Below are positions 9,736 to 16,745 of a stretch of DNA of 64,000 bases, piece by piece. The position numbers and the translations under genes are program-made. The notes under the pieces are model-generated. The model did not search any database. It was not told where the DNA came from and saw only the letters and a program-made list of their open reading frames with translations. Source of the DNA: Microvirgula aerodenitrificans DSM 15089 (lineage in GTDB: Bacteria; Pseudomonadota; Gammaproteobacteria; Burkholderiales; Aquaspirillaceae); the NCBI RefSeq assembly GCF_000620105.1, contig NZ_JHVK01000005.1, positions 235,420-299,419 of the forward strand, read 5' to 3'. The first letter of the stretch is position 1; every line of letters begins with the position of its first letter.

Positions 9736-10176
9736 ATGTACCGTTTCCTTTCTCTCGTTGTCGCCGTTGCCCTGTCGCTGCCGGTTCAAGCCGGCTCATG
9801 CGATCGTGTCGCGCGCGAAATCAACGCCAAGCTCGCCACACCGGTCAATGTCACCCAGTTCGCCGGTGTGCTGACCGCGCTGGGCGGCACCGGCCAGTTG
9901 CCGAACCGCTACGTCTCCAAGCAGACGGCGCGCGATGCCGGCTGGCGTCCGGGCCGCAAGCTGTGGTCCGTACCCGGCCTGCAGGGCAAATCCATCGGCG
10001 GCGACCGTTTCGGCAACCGGGAACACCGTTTGCCACCGGCCGACTGGCATGAAGCCGACCTGGACTACCAGGGCGGAAAGCGCAACGGCAAGCGGCTGGT
10101 CTATGCCGGCAACGGCCTGCGCTATGTCACCGTCGATCATTACCAAACCTTCACCGAGATCCCGCCATGTCGCTGA
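9736..10176 (+). CDS. Secreted barnase-type guanyl-specific ribonuclease
   Basis: A 146-residue protein: signal peptide (residues 1-19, cleavage VQA-GS) and a microbial RNase domain closely matching barnase. The catalytic set can be read off: the NYVSKQTA segment keeps the Lys equal to barnase K27, WHEADLDY gives the general-base Glu (E73), KRNGKRLVY the two arginines (R83, R87), and DHYQTFTEI the catalytic His (H102). It should cleave RNA after G. It is exported but paired with a cytoplasmic barstar gene that overlaps its last 10 bases, the usual toxin/inhibitor arrangement. It could serve in RNA scavenging or interbacterial antagonism. All key residues are intact, so activity is expected. 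Confidence 0.93.
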   Translation: MYRFLSLVVAVALSLPVQAGSCDRVAREINAKLATPVNVTQFAGVLTALGGTGQLPNRYVSKQTARDAGWRPGRKLWSVPGLQGKSIGGDRFGNREHRLPPADWHEADLDYQGGKRNGKRLVYAGNGLRYVTVDHYQTFTEIPPCR

Positions 10177-10442
10177 CCTGCGAGCTGAAAAATGTCCGTT
10201 CGACCCAAGACTTCTACACCCAGCTTGCCCGCGGCCTGCAGCTGCCGGCGCACTTCGGCAAGAATCTCGACGCCCTGTTCGACGCACTGACCGGTGACGT
10301 GAAGGGCCCGGCCACGGTGTTCTGGCACGAGTCGATCGCCGCCCGCAACGAAATGGGCGAGGAACACTTCGAGGAAATCATCGGCGCGCTGTACGAGGCC
10401 GCCGGCGAACGCGACGACCTGCAGATCTGGCTGGGTCTGTAA
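10167..10442 (+). CDS. Barstar-family ribonuclease inhibitor
   Basis: A 91-residue inhibitor of the barnase-type RNase. The signature region HFGKNLDALFDALTG (~30-44) is the barstar helix-loop that plugs the RNase active site, and acidic residues dominate the surface, as expected for binding a basic enzyme. There is no signal peptide, so it protects the cytoplasm before the RNase is exported. It overlaps the RNase gene by 10 bp, which would couple translation and keep the inhibitor in balance. Confidence 0.93.
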   Translation: MSLTCELKNVRSTQDFYTQLARGLQLPAHFGKNLDALFDALTGDVKGPATVFWHESIAARNEMGEEHFEEIIGALYEAAGERDDLQIWLGL

Positions 10443-10456
10443 GCACCGCAACAGCC

Positions 10457-10490
10457 AAAAAAACAGGGCATCACCTGATCGGTGATGCCC
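10457..10490 (-). terminator. Rho-independent terminator, minus strand (ancestral end of the cyd operon)
   Basis: A perfect 10-bp stem (10466-10475 with 10481-10490) with a 5-base loop. On the minus strand it is followed by CTG and seven T residues (10457-10463), so it works for minus-strand transcripts. The nearest upstream sequence on that strand is the decayed cydX copy, so this is probably the original cyd operon terminator, now 2.3 kb away from intact cydX. It may also stop the barstar transcript. Confidence 0.8.
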
Positions 10491-10506
10491 TTGTTCACGT
10501 TTGCGG

Positions 10507-10702
10507 GTCACTCAGCCGGATTTGCCCCCCCGCCGCGCCGCCCCCCCGACCGGCAGCCCGGTGATGATGGAAACTGTCCTCCGTCCCCTTTGCACTGCGC
10601 GAACCGAACGCGTACTGGCTCTCCAGCCACATCACATTGATGATCCCCAGCGCCAGCCTAAGTCTCCGAAATACCACATCATTCTAACCTCTGGTAAATC
10701 AG
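10507..10702. repeat. Direct repeat, copy A (decayed cydX region)
   Basis: About 195 bases match 12811-13021 in the same orientation, from the GGTCACTCAG start through the cydX coding region and leader, up to the equivalent of the cydB stop codon. The copies differ by scattered substitutions and by loss of roughly 15 bases here in the part encoding the CydX membrane helix. Together the two copies bracket the AT-richer island. Confidence 0.9.
10513..10679 (-). pseudogene. cydX: Frameshifted cydX remnant
   Basis: Reading from the ATG at 10679 gives Met-Trp-Tyr-Phe, as in intact CydX, then a deletion shifts the frame so the helix is lost. The downstream part (GIINVMWLESQYAFGSRSAKGTEDS) is still recognisable in another frame. 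The membrane segment is broken, so it should not make a functional bd-oxidase subunit. The intact gene is at 12817-12999. Confidence 0.85.
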
Positions 10703-10738
10703 CGCAGCTGATTCAGGGCATGATGCCCTGACTGCGCT
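10701..10738. repeat. Hairpin at the left island edge
   Basis: A nested inverted repeat: outer 7-bp arms (10701-10707/10732-10738) and inner 9-bp arms (10713-10721/10723-10731) with a 5-base bulge. It lies exactly where similarity between the two cydX copies ends. It may be a terminator without a U-tract or a recombination scar. Confidence 0.6.
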
Positions 10739-10854
10739 AGAGCCACGTCCCGTTGTTTGCACACCACCATCCAGACAACTGACGAAGAGACTTTGGGGAT
10801 AGCTTGCAGCACTGAAGTTGACAGTCAGAAAAGCGTGGCAGACTATGCATTTCA

Positions 10855-10873
10855 TCGAATGATTTTCATTATC
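10855..10873. promoter_or_regulatory. Fur-box-like sequence
   Basis: This 19-mer matches 14 of 19 positions of the Fur consensus GATAATGATAATCATTATC, including the uninterrupted right half TCATTATC. It lies immediately before the first gene of the island, so iron-responsive repression of that operon is plausible. The match was made by eye. Confidence 0.5.
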
Positions 10874-10874
10874 A

Positions 10875-11411
10875 ATGATAGTCGCTATGTACTTATCATG
10901 CTTTGCCCCTGTCATTACTTTCGCTGCTGGTTGCATAGGCTCCCCCGCATTTGCAGAGCTCCAACTCGCGGTAGAAGGGTTCATGACGGAGAAAAATAAG
11001 ACTAGGCTTGACATCTCAATGGCGTACGCCAACGTGGAACGCTCAAGCGTGGCTACTGGCGAACCCATCATCATTCAAGTCGGCCCAACCTCTTTCATCG
11101 GATTGCCTACTGCCATCGGCGAACGAATTACCAATAGCGACACACTGGTGGCGACAGTCGGTTTGCGTTACGGACTGACAGGCAGGGCTGAGACCTATGT
11201 GCGTAGCAGTTACCTCAGTTCCTGGCGTCGTAGCAGCGATAGCTCAGGCGTACGCAACGACAGGGGTAGCCGCTTTACTGACGCCTGGGCCGGAATCAGC
11301 TATCAACTCAAGCAAGACAACGATTCGCCAGCACTGATCGCTTTCTCTGAAACGGCGCTGCGCGAGAAACATCATAAAGGTAGCGTCTCATTCAAGTCTG
11401 CACTCTATTGA
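10875..11411 (+). CDS. Truncated outer-membrane beta-barrel (transporter-like) protein
   Basis: 178 residues: a leader with a hydrophobic stretch and AFA-E cleavage site (~28-31), then amphipathic, alternating segments typical of barrel strands (LDISMAYANVER, LVATVGLRYGLTGRAETYVR, DAWAGISYQL, ALIAFSETALRE). Comparable barrel proteins near periplasmic C39 proteases are, as I recall, nearer 300 residues, and this one stops abruptly after SFKSALY in mid-strand, so the C-terminal half of the barrel seems missing. The leader lacks the usual basic N-terminus; a second start at 10887 is possible. Composition is clearly more A+T-rich than the flanks. Probably a degraded first gene of the peptide/C39 operon. 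Confidence 0.6.
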   Translation: MIVAMYLSCFAPVITFAAGCIGSPAFAELQLAVEGFMTEKNKTRLDISMAYANVERSSVATGEPIIIQVGPTSFIGLPTAIGERITNSDTLVATVGLRYGLTGRAETYVRSSYLSSWRRSSDSSGVRNDRGSRFTDAWAGISYQLKQDNDSPALIAFSETALREKHHKGSVSFKSALY

Positions 11412-11445
11412 CATAGAGAAAGTGTTCTATCAGGATGCCCTACCC

Positions 11446-11709
11446 ATGCAGCTGGCCCCTTTATCCAATAGGGAAATGGCAGAAACAGAAGGAGCCTTTG
11501 GGCCTTGGGGGGCACTCGGAGGCGCAGCCGTCGGCGGCATTTTCTATACAGGTCAAGCTATCGGCAGTGGTGAGTGGAATTGGGGCTCATTTGGCACGAC
11601 TGTTGGCATGGGAGCTCTGACAGGCTTAACGGGAGGAGCCGCTACAAGTTACTTCATTCCACGCATTGCTTTTGGCGCAGGCATTTATGCCGGGCGTAAT
11701 GGCTGGTAA
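11446..11709 (+). CDS. Small Gly-rich peptide with double-glycine-type leader (bacteriocin-like)
   Basis: 87 residues from the ATG at 11446, preceded by AGGA ten bases upstream; a GTG at 11422 would add eight residues. Residues 6-17 (LSNREMAETEGA) fit the LSxxE(L/M)xxxxG(G/A) leader cut by C39 proteases, predicting cleavage after Gly16-Ala17. The 70-residue core is very rich in Gly, Ala, Trp and Phe, with GxxxG runs (GALGGAAVGG, GMGALTGLTGG) like pore-forming class II bacteriocins and microcins. A C39-type protease is encoded two genes downstream and a small two-TM protein lies between, a plausible immunity protein. No ABC exporter is present, so the export route is unexplained. A structural amyloid-like role is an alternative. 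Confidence 0.7.
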   Translation: MQLAPLSNREMAETEGAFGPWGALGGAAVGGIFYTGQAIGSGEWNWGSFGTTVGMGALTGLTGGAATSYFIPRIAFGAGIYAGRNGW

Positions 11710-11768
11710 ACCATAGAGAAAAAGAACCATGCTGTTGCCTCTCCGGCAAAGCGTGGTTCATGCACAAT

Positions 11769-12038
11769 ATGAAACTTGCGGGTTATTTTCTGGCATTAAT
11801 TTTGTCAACCATTATTTTATTATTATTTTTTGGAGCCAGCATGACGGCAACAATACCTTTGACAGGCGCATTAATTCTCCATGCAGGCTTTCAAGTGTGG
11901 GCCCGCCACAATGGTCATTGGAAATTTTATCCCAACGCAGCAGCCATTTCAAAACGGATGCCAATCTGGCTTTATGAGTGGGTCTCTGCCGTTGGGCTTC
12001 TTTTAGTCGTCAGCCTTGCGGCACGCGTATTTTCCTGA
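11769..12038 (+). CDS. Small two-TM membrane protein (possible immunity protein)
   Basis: From the ATG at 11769, 89 residues (92 from 11760): a long hydrophobic segment (LAGYFLALILSTIILLLFF), a second one continuing through ATIPLTGALILHAGFQVW, a basic loop (ARHNGHWKFYP...KRMP) and a C-terminal TM (WVSAVGLLLVVSLAARVF). No family recognised. Its place between a bacteriocin-like peptide and a C39 protease, its small size and its basic cytoplasmic loop fit an immunity or export-accessory protein, but that is inference. The stop shares one base with the next start (TGATG), so translation is coupled. Confidence 0.6.
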   Translation: MKLAGYFLALILSTIILLLFFGASMTATIPLTGALILHAGFQVWARHNGHWKFYPNAAAISKRMPIWLYEWVSAVGLLLVVSLAARVFS

Positions 12039-12772
12039 TGAAAAAAATCATCGTACTTATACACAGGCCAGCCAAACTATATAAGTTTTCTCTAATAGCA
12101 CAAACCATTCCGGCGCTACTGATACCTGCCTGTCTCGCCGCCGAATTGCCAATTCCCATAATGCCCGACTGGAACGCATGGCCAGTCACCCACAGCATAA
12201 CGCTTGTGACACCGATCAAAAATTGGAAAACTTTACGCGACTCACGCATCGTCAAACAGAGTTTAGACTATTCTTGTGGCGCTGCATCACTAGCCACGCT
12301 TCTGAACGAGTACTACGGTCAGCGCGTGACGGAACAAGCCATATTGATAGCCATGGCAAAAGGCAACGGGCGAGCCAGCTTTGAGGACATGGCCTTGGTT
12401 TTACCTCAATTTGGCTTCAAGGCTCAGGGGTTCACTGCAAGTTGGAAGCAGTTGATCAAATTGCGTATTCCGGTAATTGTCTATCTCAAGTATCGCAAGA
12501 CAGACCATTTCTCCCTAGTTCGCGGCATCGGTGCCAACACAATATGGCTGGCGGACTCGTCTTTGGGCAACCGCACTTACAGCCGCGAACAATTTCTACC
12601 CATGTGGACGAGTCACAGCGGCGACGAAAAGCACGCCCAACTGCGTGGAAAATTCCTGGCCGTGCTGCCTGCCTTGGCCGATATCTCGGCGCAGAGTGAT
12701 TTTTTTGACAGCGCACCGGTCCGGCAAACGAAATCCGCCGTATTGCAGCAGGCTTTTCGACCAGTTCCTTGA
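12038..12772 (+). CDS. Periplasmic C39-family cysteine protease (FapD-like, stand-alone)
   Basis: 244 residues. A Sec-type leader (basic start, hydrophobic 17-34, cleavage near LAA-E) exports it. The peptidase C39 fold follows: oxyanion Gln74 and nucleophile Cys80 in KQSLDYSCGAASLATLL, His157 in TDHFSLVRG, and Asp173 in WLADSSLGN. It has no ABC-transporter TM or ATPase domains, so it differs from bacteriocin exporters and resembles free-standing periplasmic C39 proteins such as FapD of the Pseudomonas amyloid system. The obvious partner is the leader-bearing peptide two genes upstream. Start chosen at the coupled ATG rather than 60 bp earlier, where the reading overlaps the membrane-protein gene. 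Confidence 0.8.
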   Translation: MKKIIVLIHRPAKLYKFSLIAQTIPALLIPACLAAELPIPIMPDWNAWPVTHSITLVTPIKNWKTLRDSRIVKQSLDYSCGAASLATLLNEYYGQRVTEQAILIAMAKGNGRASFEDMALVLPQFGFKAQGFTASWKQLIKLRIPVIVYLKYRKTDHFSLVRGIGANTIWLADSSLGNRTYSREQFLPMWTSHSGDEKHAQLRGKFLAVLPALADISAQSDFFDSAPVRQTKSAVLQQAFRPVP

Positions 12773-12784
12773 TAACAAGCAAAC

Positions 12785-12798
12785 TTCTCTCTAGAGAA
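12785..12798. repeat. Short inverted repeat at the right island edge
   Basis: TTCTCT-CT-AGAGAA lies between the C39 stop and the second cydX-region repeat, 13 bp before copy B begins. It may be a junction mark or a weak hairpin; no U-tract follows. Confidence 0.35.
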
Positions 12799-12810
12799 TC
12801 ATTCTTCCCC

Positions 12811-13021
12811 GGTCACTCAGCCGGATTTGCCCCCCCGCCGCGCCGCCCCTCGACCGGCAGCCCGGTGATGACGGAAACTGTCCTCCGTCCCCTTTGCACT
12901 GCGCGAGCCGAACGCGTACTGGCTCTCCAGCCACATCACATTGATGATCCCCAGCGCCAGCGCCAGCCCGAGTCCCAACAGCCAGGCGAAATACCACATC
13001 GTTGCGTCCTCCGGTAATCAG
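12811..13021. repeat. Direct repeat, copy B (intact cydX region)
   Basis: Same-orientation partner of 10507-10702, carrying intact cydX plus the cydX leader and the end of cydB. The repeat boundary on the cydB side coincides with the cydB stop codon. Confidence 0.9.
12817..12999 (-). CDS. cydX: Cytochrome bd oxidase small subunit CydX
   Basis: A 60-residue protein starting MWYFAWLLGLGLALALGIINVMWLE, the single transmembrane helix that defines the CydX/YbgT family and stabilises the haem-b595/d region of the bd oxidase. Most CydX proteins are 35-45 residues; this one has a longer, Arg/Gly/His-rich tail whose last part is of doubtful significance. It follows cydB by 18 bp with GGAGGAC upstream of the start. 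It is the last gene of the operon, now followed by the inserted island instead of a terminator. Confidence 0.85.
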   Translation of the reverse strand: MWYFAWLLGLGLALALGIINVMWLESQYAFGSRSAKGTEDSFRHHRAAGRGAARRGGKSG

Positions 13022-14151
13022 TAACTGTGCGTATCGTTTTTCAGGCGCTCGACCGTCACCGGTCCGCGCATGACCCGATACACCCAACTGGTGTACAGCA
13101 TGATCAGCGGCACGAAGATCACCGCCACCCCGAGCATCACGCCCAGCGTCTTGTGACTGGACACCGCATCCCACAGCGTCAGGCTCGATACGGCATCAAG
13201 GCTGGACGGCAGCACGAACGGGAACAGGGCTGCGCCGGCGGTCAGGATCACCCCGGTGCAGGCCAGTCCGCTGGCCACCACCGTCAGCCGGGGCGCCCGT
13301 CCGGCCAGCGCCACGGCGGCGAAGGCGCCAAGGACGCCCAGCAGCGGCAGCGCCCACAGTGACGGCCACGCCGCATAGTTGGCCAGCCAAGCGCCGCCGG
13401 TGATCGTCACCGCCTTGCCGAGCGGCTCCAGCGCCTCGTTCAGCGCGCCGATGGCTGTCAGGTGCCAGCCCGGCAGCCGGGCGGTCCACAGCCCGCCCAG
13501 CGCGAACAGCACCAGGGTCAGCAGGCCGAACACCCGGGTCGCGAACACGGCACGCCCGCCGACCGTGCTGCCGCCGGTCTTGCTGGCCAGAAAGGCCGCG
13601 CCATGCAGGGTCAGCATTGCCACCGACAGCACGCCGCAAAACAGGCCGAACGGGTTCAGCAGGTCGAAGAAGCTGCCGGCGTAACGCACGTGCATGCTGC
13701 TGTCGAAGGCGAACGGCAGGCCGATGAACAGGTTGCCGATGGCGACACCGAAGACCAGTGCCGGCACGGCGCCGCCGACGAACAGCGCCCAGTCCCAGTT
13801 GTTGCGCCAGCGCGCGCTCGGCAGCTTGCTGCGGTAGTCGAAGCCGACCGGGCGCAGGAACAGCGCAAACAGCGTCAGCATCAGCGCGACATACAGCACC
13901 GAGAACGCCGCCGCGTACACCAGCGGCCAGGCGGCGAACAGCGCACCGCCAAAGGTGATCAGCCAGGTCTGGTTGCCCTCCCAGGTCGGACCGACACTGT
14001 TGATGACCAGGCGGCGCTCGTCGTCGTTGCGGCCGATGAACGGCAGCAGCACGGCGACGCCGATGTCGAAGCCGCCGGTGACGGCAAAGCCGATCAGCAG
14101 CACGGCCATCAGACCCCACCAGATGAGTTTCAGCGTTTCATAGTCGAACAT
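13018..14151 (-). CDS. cydB: Cytochrome bd ubiquinol oxidase subunit II
   Basis: A 377-residue inner-membrane subunit with about eight or nine TM helices. The N-terminus ([30 protein letters not shown]) and the conserved [10 protein letters not shown] run at ~54-63 are diagnostic. With CydA and CydX it forms the high-affinity quinol oxidase that reduces oxygen without pumping protons. Stop-to-start spacing is 13 bp from cydA. Confidence 0.97.
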   Translation of the reverse strand: MFDYETLKLIWWGLMAVLLIGFAVTGGFDIGVAVLLPFIGRNDDERRLVINSVGPTWEGNQTWLITFGGALFAAWPLVYAAAFSVLYVALMLTLFALFLRPVGFDYRSKLPSARWRNNWDWALFVGGAVPALVFGVAIGNLFIGLPFAFDSSMHVRYAGSFFDLLNPFGLFCGVLSVAMLTLHGAAFLASKTGGSTVGGRAVFATRVFGLLTLVLFALGGLWTARLPGWHLTAIGALNEALEPLGKAVTITGGAWLANYAAWPSLWALPLLGVLGAFAAVALAGRAPRLTVVASGLACTGVILTAGAALFPFVLPSSLDAVSSLTLWDAVSSHKTLGVMLGVAVIFVPLIMLYTSWVYRVMRGPVTVERLKNDTHSY

Positions 14152-14164
14152 GGTCCGGTTCCCC

Positions 14165-15742
14165 TCAGGACTGTTGCGGCACGGTGACGTCCGGCGTTTC
14201 GCCGTGATAGCGGCCGGTATGCAGGCTGGCCGGTCCCAGCCGGATGTACTTCAGCATCAGGTACATCTCGATCACGAACAGCAGGCTGTAGATGCCCACC
14301 AGCCCGATCAGGCTGAAGTGAAGCTGGCCCGGGTCCAGTTGCGATGCCGACAGATGGGTCGGCAGCACGCCGGAAATGGTCCATGGCTGACGTCCGTACT
14401 CGGCCACGATCCAGCCCAGCTCGATCGCCACCCACGGCAGCGGGATCGCCAGCACGCACAACTTCAGGAACCAGCGCTGCGGGGCGAGGCGGCGGCGCAC
14501 CAGCAGCCAGCAGGCGGTGGCGAAGATGGCAAGGAACAGCATGCCGAGCCCGACCATGATGCGGAAGCTCCAGAACAGCGGCGCGACGTTCGGAATGGTG
14601 TCGCTGGCGGCGGCACGGATCTGCGCCGGGGTCGCGTCGACCACGTTCGGCGTGTATTTCTTCAGCAGCAGGCCGAAACCGAGGTCGGCCTTGTGCTGCT
14701 CGAAGCGCTCGCGCACCGCCGGCGTGGTGTCGCCGGCCTTCAGCGCGGTCAGTGCCTCGTAGGCGATCATGCCGCTGCGAATGCGCACTTCGTGTTCGCG
14801 CTTCAGGTCCTTGATGCCGGTCACCCGGGTGTCGGTCGAGCGCGTGGCGATCAGCCCGAGCAGGTAAGGAATTTTCACCGCGTAATCGGTGCGTTCCTCG
14901 GCCTGGTTCGGCCAGCCGATGGCGGTAAAGGCCGCCGGTGCCGGTTCGGTGTTCCACTCGGCCTCGATCGCTGCCAGCTTGACCTTCTGCACCTCGCCGG
15001 TGGTGTAGCCGGACTCGTCACCGAGCACGATCACCGACAGGATGGACGCCAGCCCGAAGCCTGCCGCCACCGCGAACGAGCGCAGTGCGAAGCCGGTGTC
15101 GCGCGCCTTCAGCAGGTACAGACTGGACACGCCGAGCACGAACATCGCCGCCGCCACATAGCCGGCCGCCACGGTGTGCACGAACTTGACCTGGGCCACC
15201 GGGTTGAAGAACACCTCGCCCAGGCTGACCAGCTCCATGCGCATGGTGTGATAGTTGAACTCGGCCCCGACCGGATTCTGCATCCACGCATTGGCGATCA
15301 GGATCCACAGTGCCGACAGGTTGGAGCCGAAGGCGACCAGGAAGGTCACCAGCAGGTGCTTGTTCTTCGACAGCCGGTCCCAGCCGAAGAAGAACAGGCC
15401 GACAAAGGTCGATTCGAGGAAGAAGGCCATCATCCCCTCGACCGCCAGCGGTACGCCGAAGATGTCGCCCACATAGTGCGAGTAGTACGCCCAGTTGGTG
15501 CCGAACTGGAATTCCAGCGTGATGCCGGTCGTCACCCCCATGGCGAAGTTGATGCCGAACAGCTTGCCCCAGAAGCGGGTCATGTCCTTGTAGACCTGCT
15601 GGCCGGTCATCACGTACACCGACTCACAGATCACCAGGATCCAGCTCAGCCCCAGCGTCAGCGGTACGAACAAAAAATGAAACAGGGCAGTCAGCGCGAA
15701 CTGCAGGCGTGACAGCTCCACTACCTCGGACACGGGCAGCAT
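14165..15742 (-). CDS. cydA: Cytochrome bd ubiquinol oxidase subunit I
   Basis: A 525-residue subunit carrying haems b558, b595 and d. The haem-ligand His in [11 protein letters not shown] (~22), the conserved His in [11 protein letters not shown] (~190) and the [12 protein letters not shown] motif (~385-396) of the quinol/b558 region are all present. Length is that of the bd-I family. It follows cydP by 18 bp and is probably induced at low oxygen through the FNR-type box ahead of gbsR. Confidence 0.97.
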   Translation of the reverse strand: MLPVSEVVELSRLQFALTALFHFLFVPLTLGLSWILVICESVYVMTGQQVYKDMTRFWGKLFGINFAMGVTTGITLEFQFGTNWAYYSHYVGDIFGVPLAVEGMMAFFLESTFVGLFFFGWDRLSKNKHLLVTFLVAFGSNLSALWILIANAWMQNPVGAEFNYHTMRMELVSLGEVFFNPVAQVKFVHTVAAGYVAAAMFVLGVSSLYLLKARDTGFALRSFAVAAGFGLASILSVIVLGDESGYTTGEVQKVKLAAIEAEWNTEPAPAAFTAIGWPNQAEERTDYAVKIPYLLGLIATRSTDTRVTGIKDLKREHEVRIRSGMIAYEALTALKAGDTTPAVRERFEQHKADLGFGLLLKKYTPNVVDATPAQIRAAASDTIPNVAPLFWSFRIMVGLGMLFLAIFATACWLLVRRRLAPQRWFLKLCVLAIPLPWVAIELGWIVAEYGRQPWTISGVLPTHLSASQLDPGQLHFSLIGLVGIYSLLFVIEMYLMLKYIRLGPASLHTGRYHGETPDVTVPQQS

Positions 15743-15760
15743 GGTTCTCTCCGTTTGCGG

Positions 15761-15979
15761 TCAATTCTTGTGGACAGGCGGGGCATCGCGACCGGGGGTG
15801 CCAAGCAGTTGCTGCTCGATCGCGGACTCGGGGACGGTCATGTGCCGGGCCAGCGGTTCGGAGAACCACAGCACTTTCGCGCCCCACAACAACAACAGCT
15901 TCACCGTCAGCACCACCGAGATTTCAAGCCACAGCGGCATGCCGCGCCGGGTCCGGCGCTGCAGGATGGACGGTGTCAT
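15761..15979 (-). CDS. cydP: Putative cytochrome oxidase small subunit CydP
   Basis: A 72-residue protein with one TM helix (PLWLEISVVLTVKLLLLWGAKVLWF) followed by the SEPLARHM segment typical of CydP, a small protein found just upstream of cydA in many proteobacteria. A role in assembling or stabilising the bd oxidase is assumed from context. It starts 5 bp after the regulator gene ends, indicating co-transcription. Confidence 0.85.
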   Translation of the reverse strand: MTPSILQRRTRRGMPLWLEISVVLTVKLLLLWGAKVLWFSEPLARHMTVPESAIEQQLLGTPGRDAPPVHKN

Positions 15980-15984
15980 GGTCT

Positions 15985-16530
15985 TTACTCCCGGCTTCCC
16001 GGACGCAGCCGGTCAGCGAATTCCAGCACCTTGTGCACCTTGCTGCCGAGCCGCATCAGGCTGGCCAGCGTGTCCGGTGACAAGCGCTGCACGTCGTCGA
16101 ACCAGCCGGTCGCCAGTTCGATCAGTTCATGCATGTCGCGCATCCGCTCCTGGGCATGGCGCTCCTGCTCGTCACAGGGATCGGCCATCAGCGTATCGCG
16201 CAGCAGCGACAGGGTCGGGTCGATCTCGCGCCGGCGTTTTTCCTCGATCAGCGTGCGGAAGATCTCCCAGGTGTCGTCCGGGGTGGTGAAGTAGTCGCGC
16301 CGGTCGCCGGGATGGTGCGCCATGCGAACCAGTCGCCAGGACTGCAGTTCTTTCAGCCCCATGCTGACATTGGAGCGCGACATGCCAAGCTCGTTCACGA
16401 TGTCGTCGGCATTCAGCGGCTTTTCGGACAGGAACAGCAACGCATACATCTGCCCCACGGTGCGGTTCACGCCCCAGCGGCTGCCCATCTCGCCGAAGTG
16501 CAGCACGAAGCGTTCGATCAATGGCGTCAT
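15985..16530 (-). CDS. GbsR/MarR-family transcriptional regulator of the cyd operon
   Basis: 181 residues from the ATG at 16530, which has AGGAA eight bases upstream; a start at 16569 has no ribosome-binding site. The winged helix lies at ~35-90: LSEKPLNADDIVNELGMSRSNVSMGLKELQSWRLV, with the recognition helix SRSNVSMGL, and the wing as HHPGDRRDYF. The GbsR branch is indicated by the start RFVLHFGEMGSRWGVNRTVGQMYALLF. As first gene of the cyd operon it probably controls its own promoter; the signal is unknown. Confidence 0.88.
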   Translation of the reverse strand: MTPLIERFVLHFGEMGSRWGVNRTVGQMYALLFLSEKPLNADDIVNELGMSRSNVSMGLKELQSWRLVRMAHHPGDRRDYFTTPDDTWEIFRTLIEEKRRREIDPTLSLLRDTLMADPCDEQERHAQERMRDMHELIELATGWFDDVQRLSPDTLASLMRLGSKVHKVLEFADRLRPGSRE

Positions 16531-16579
16531 GTCACGCGTTCCTGTTCTTTCAGAAATTTGTGAAATCATCGCCACTTTT

Positions 16580-16593
16580 TTGACGCAGGTCAA
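16580..16593. promoter_or_regulatory. FNR/ANR-type box upstream of gbsR-cydPABX
   Basis: TTGAC-N4-GTCAA, a perfect dyad close to the FNR/ANR consensus TTGAT-N4-ATCAA, is centred about 57 bp before the gbsR start. In that position it could activate the cyd operon when oxygen falls. It could also affect the divergent sigma-54 activator gene. Confidence 0.6.
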
Positions 16594-16745
16594 TCTTAAG
16601 GTCAAGCAAATTTACTTGTCAGTCCCCCGGCGCACGCACTTCCCGCTCCGGTTCCTCACGCGGTGATGCTACATTGGACACATCCCGCCATGACAACAAA
16701 CCGGCGCGGCCAAAGGTCGCAGCACGGATAAACGAGGAGACACGG

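Noticed and set aside
11729..11977. An 82-residue plus-strand frame overlapping the two-TM gene
   Set aside because: It overlaps the better-supported membrane-protein gene and has no coherent hydrophobic pattern or ribosome-binding site.
10507..13021. Island as a transposon or insertion sequence
   Set aside because: There is no transposase or terminal inverted repeat pair of matching sequence; the flanking repeats are long copies of cydX, which point to recombination.
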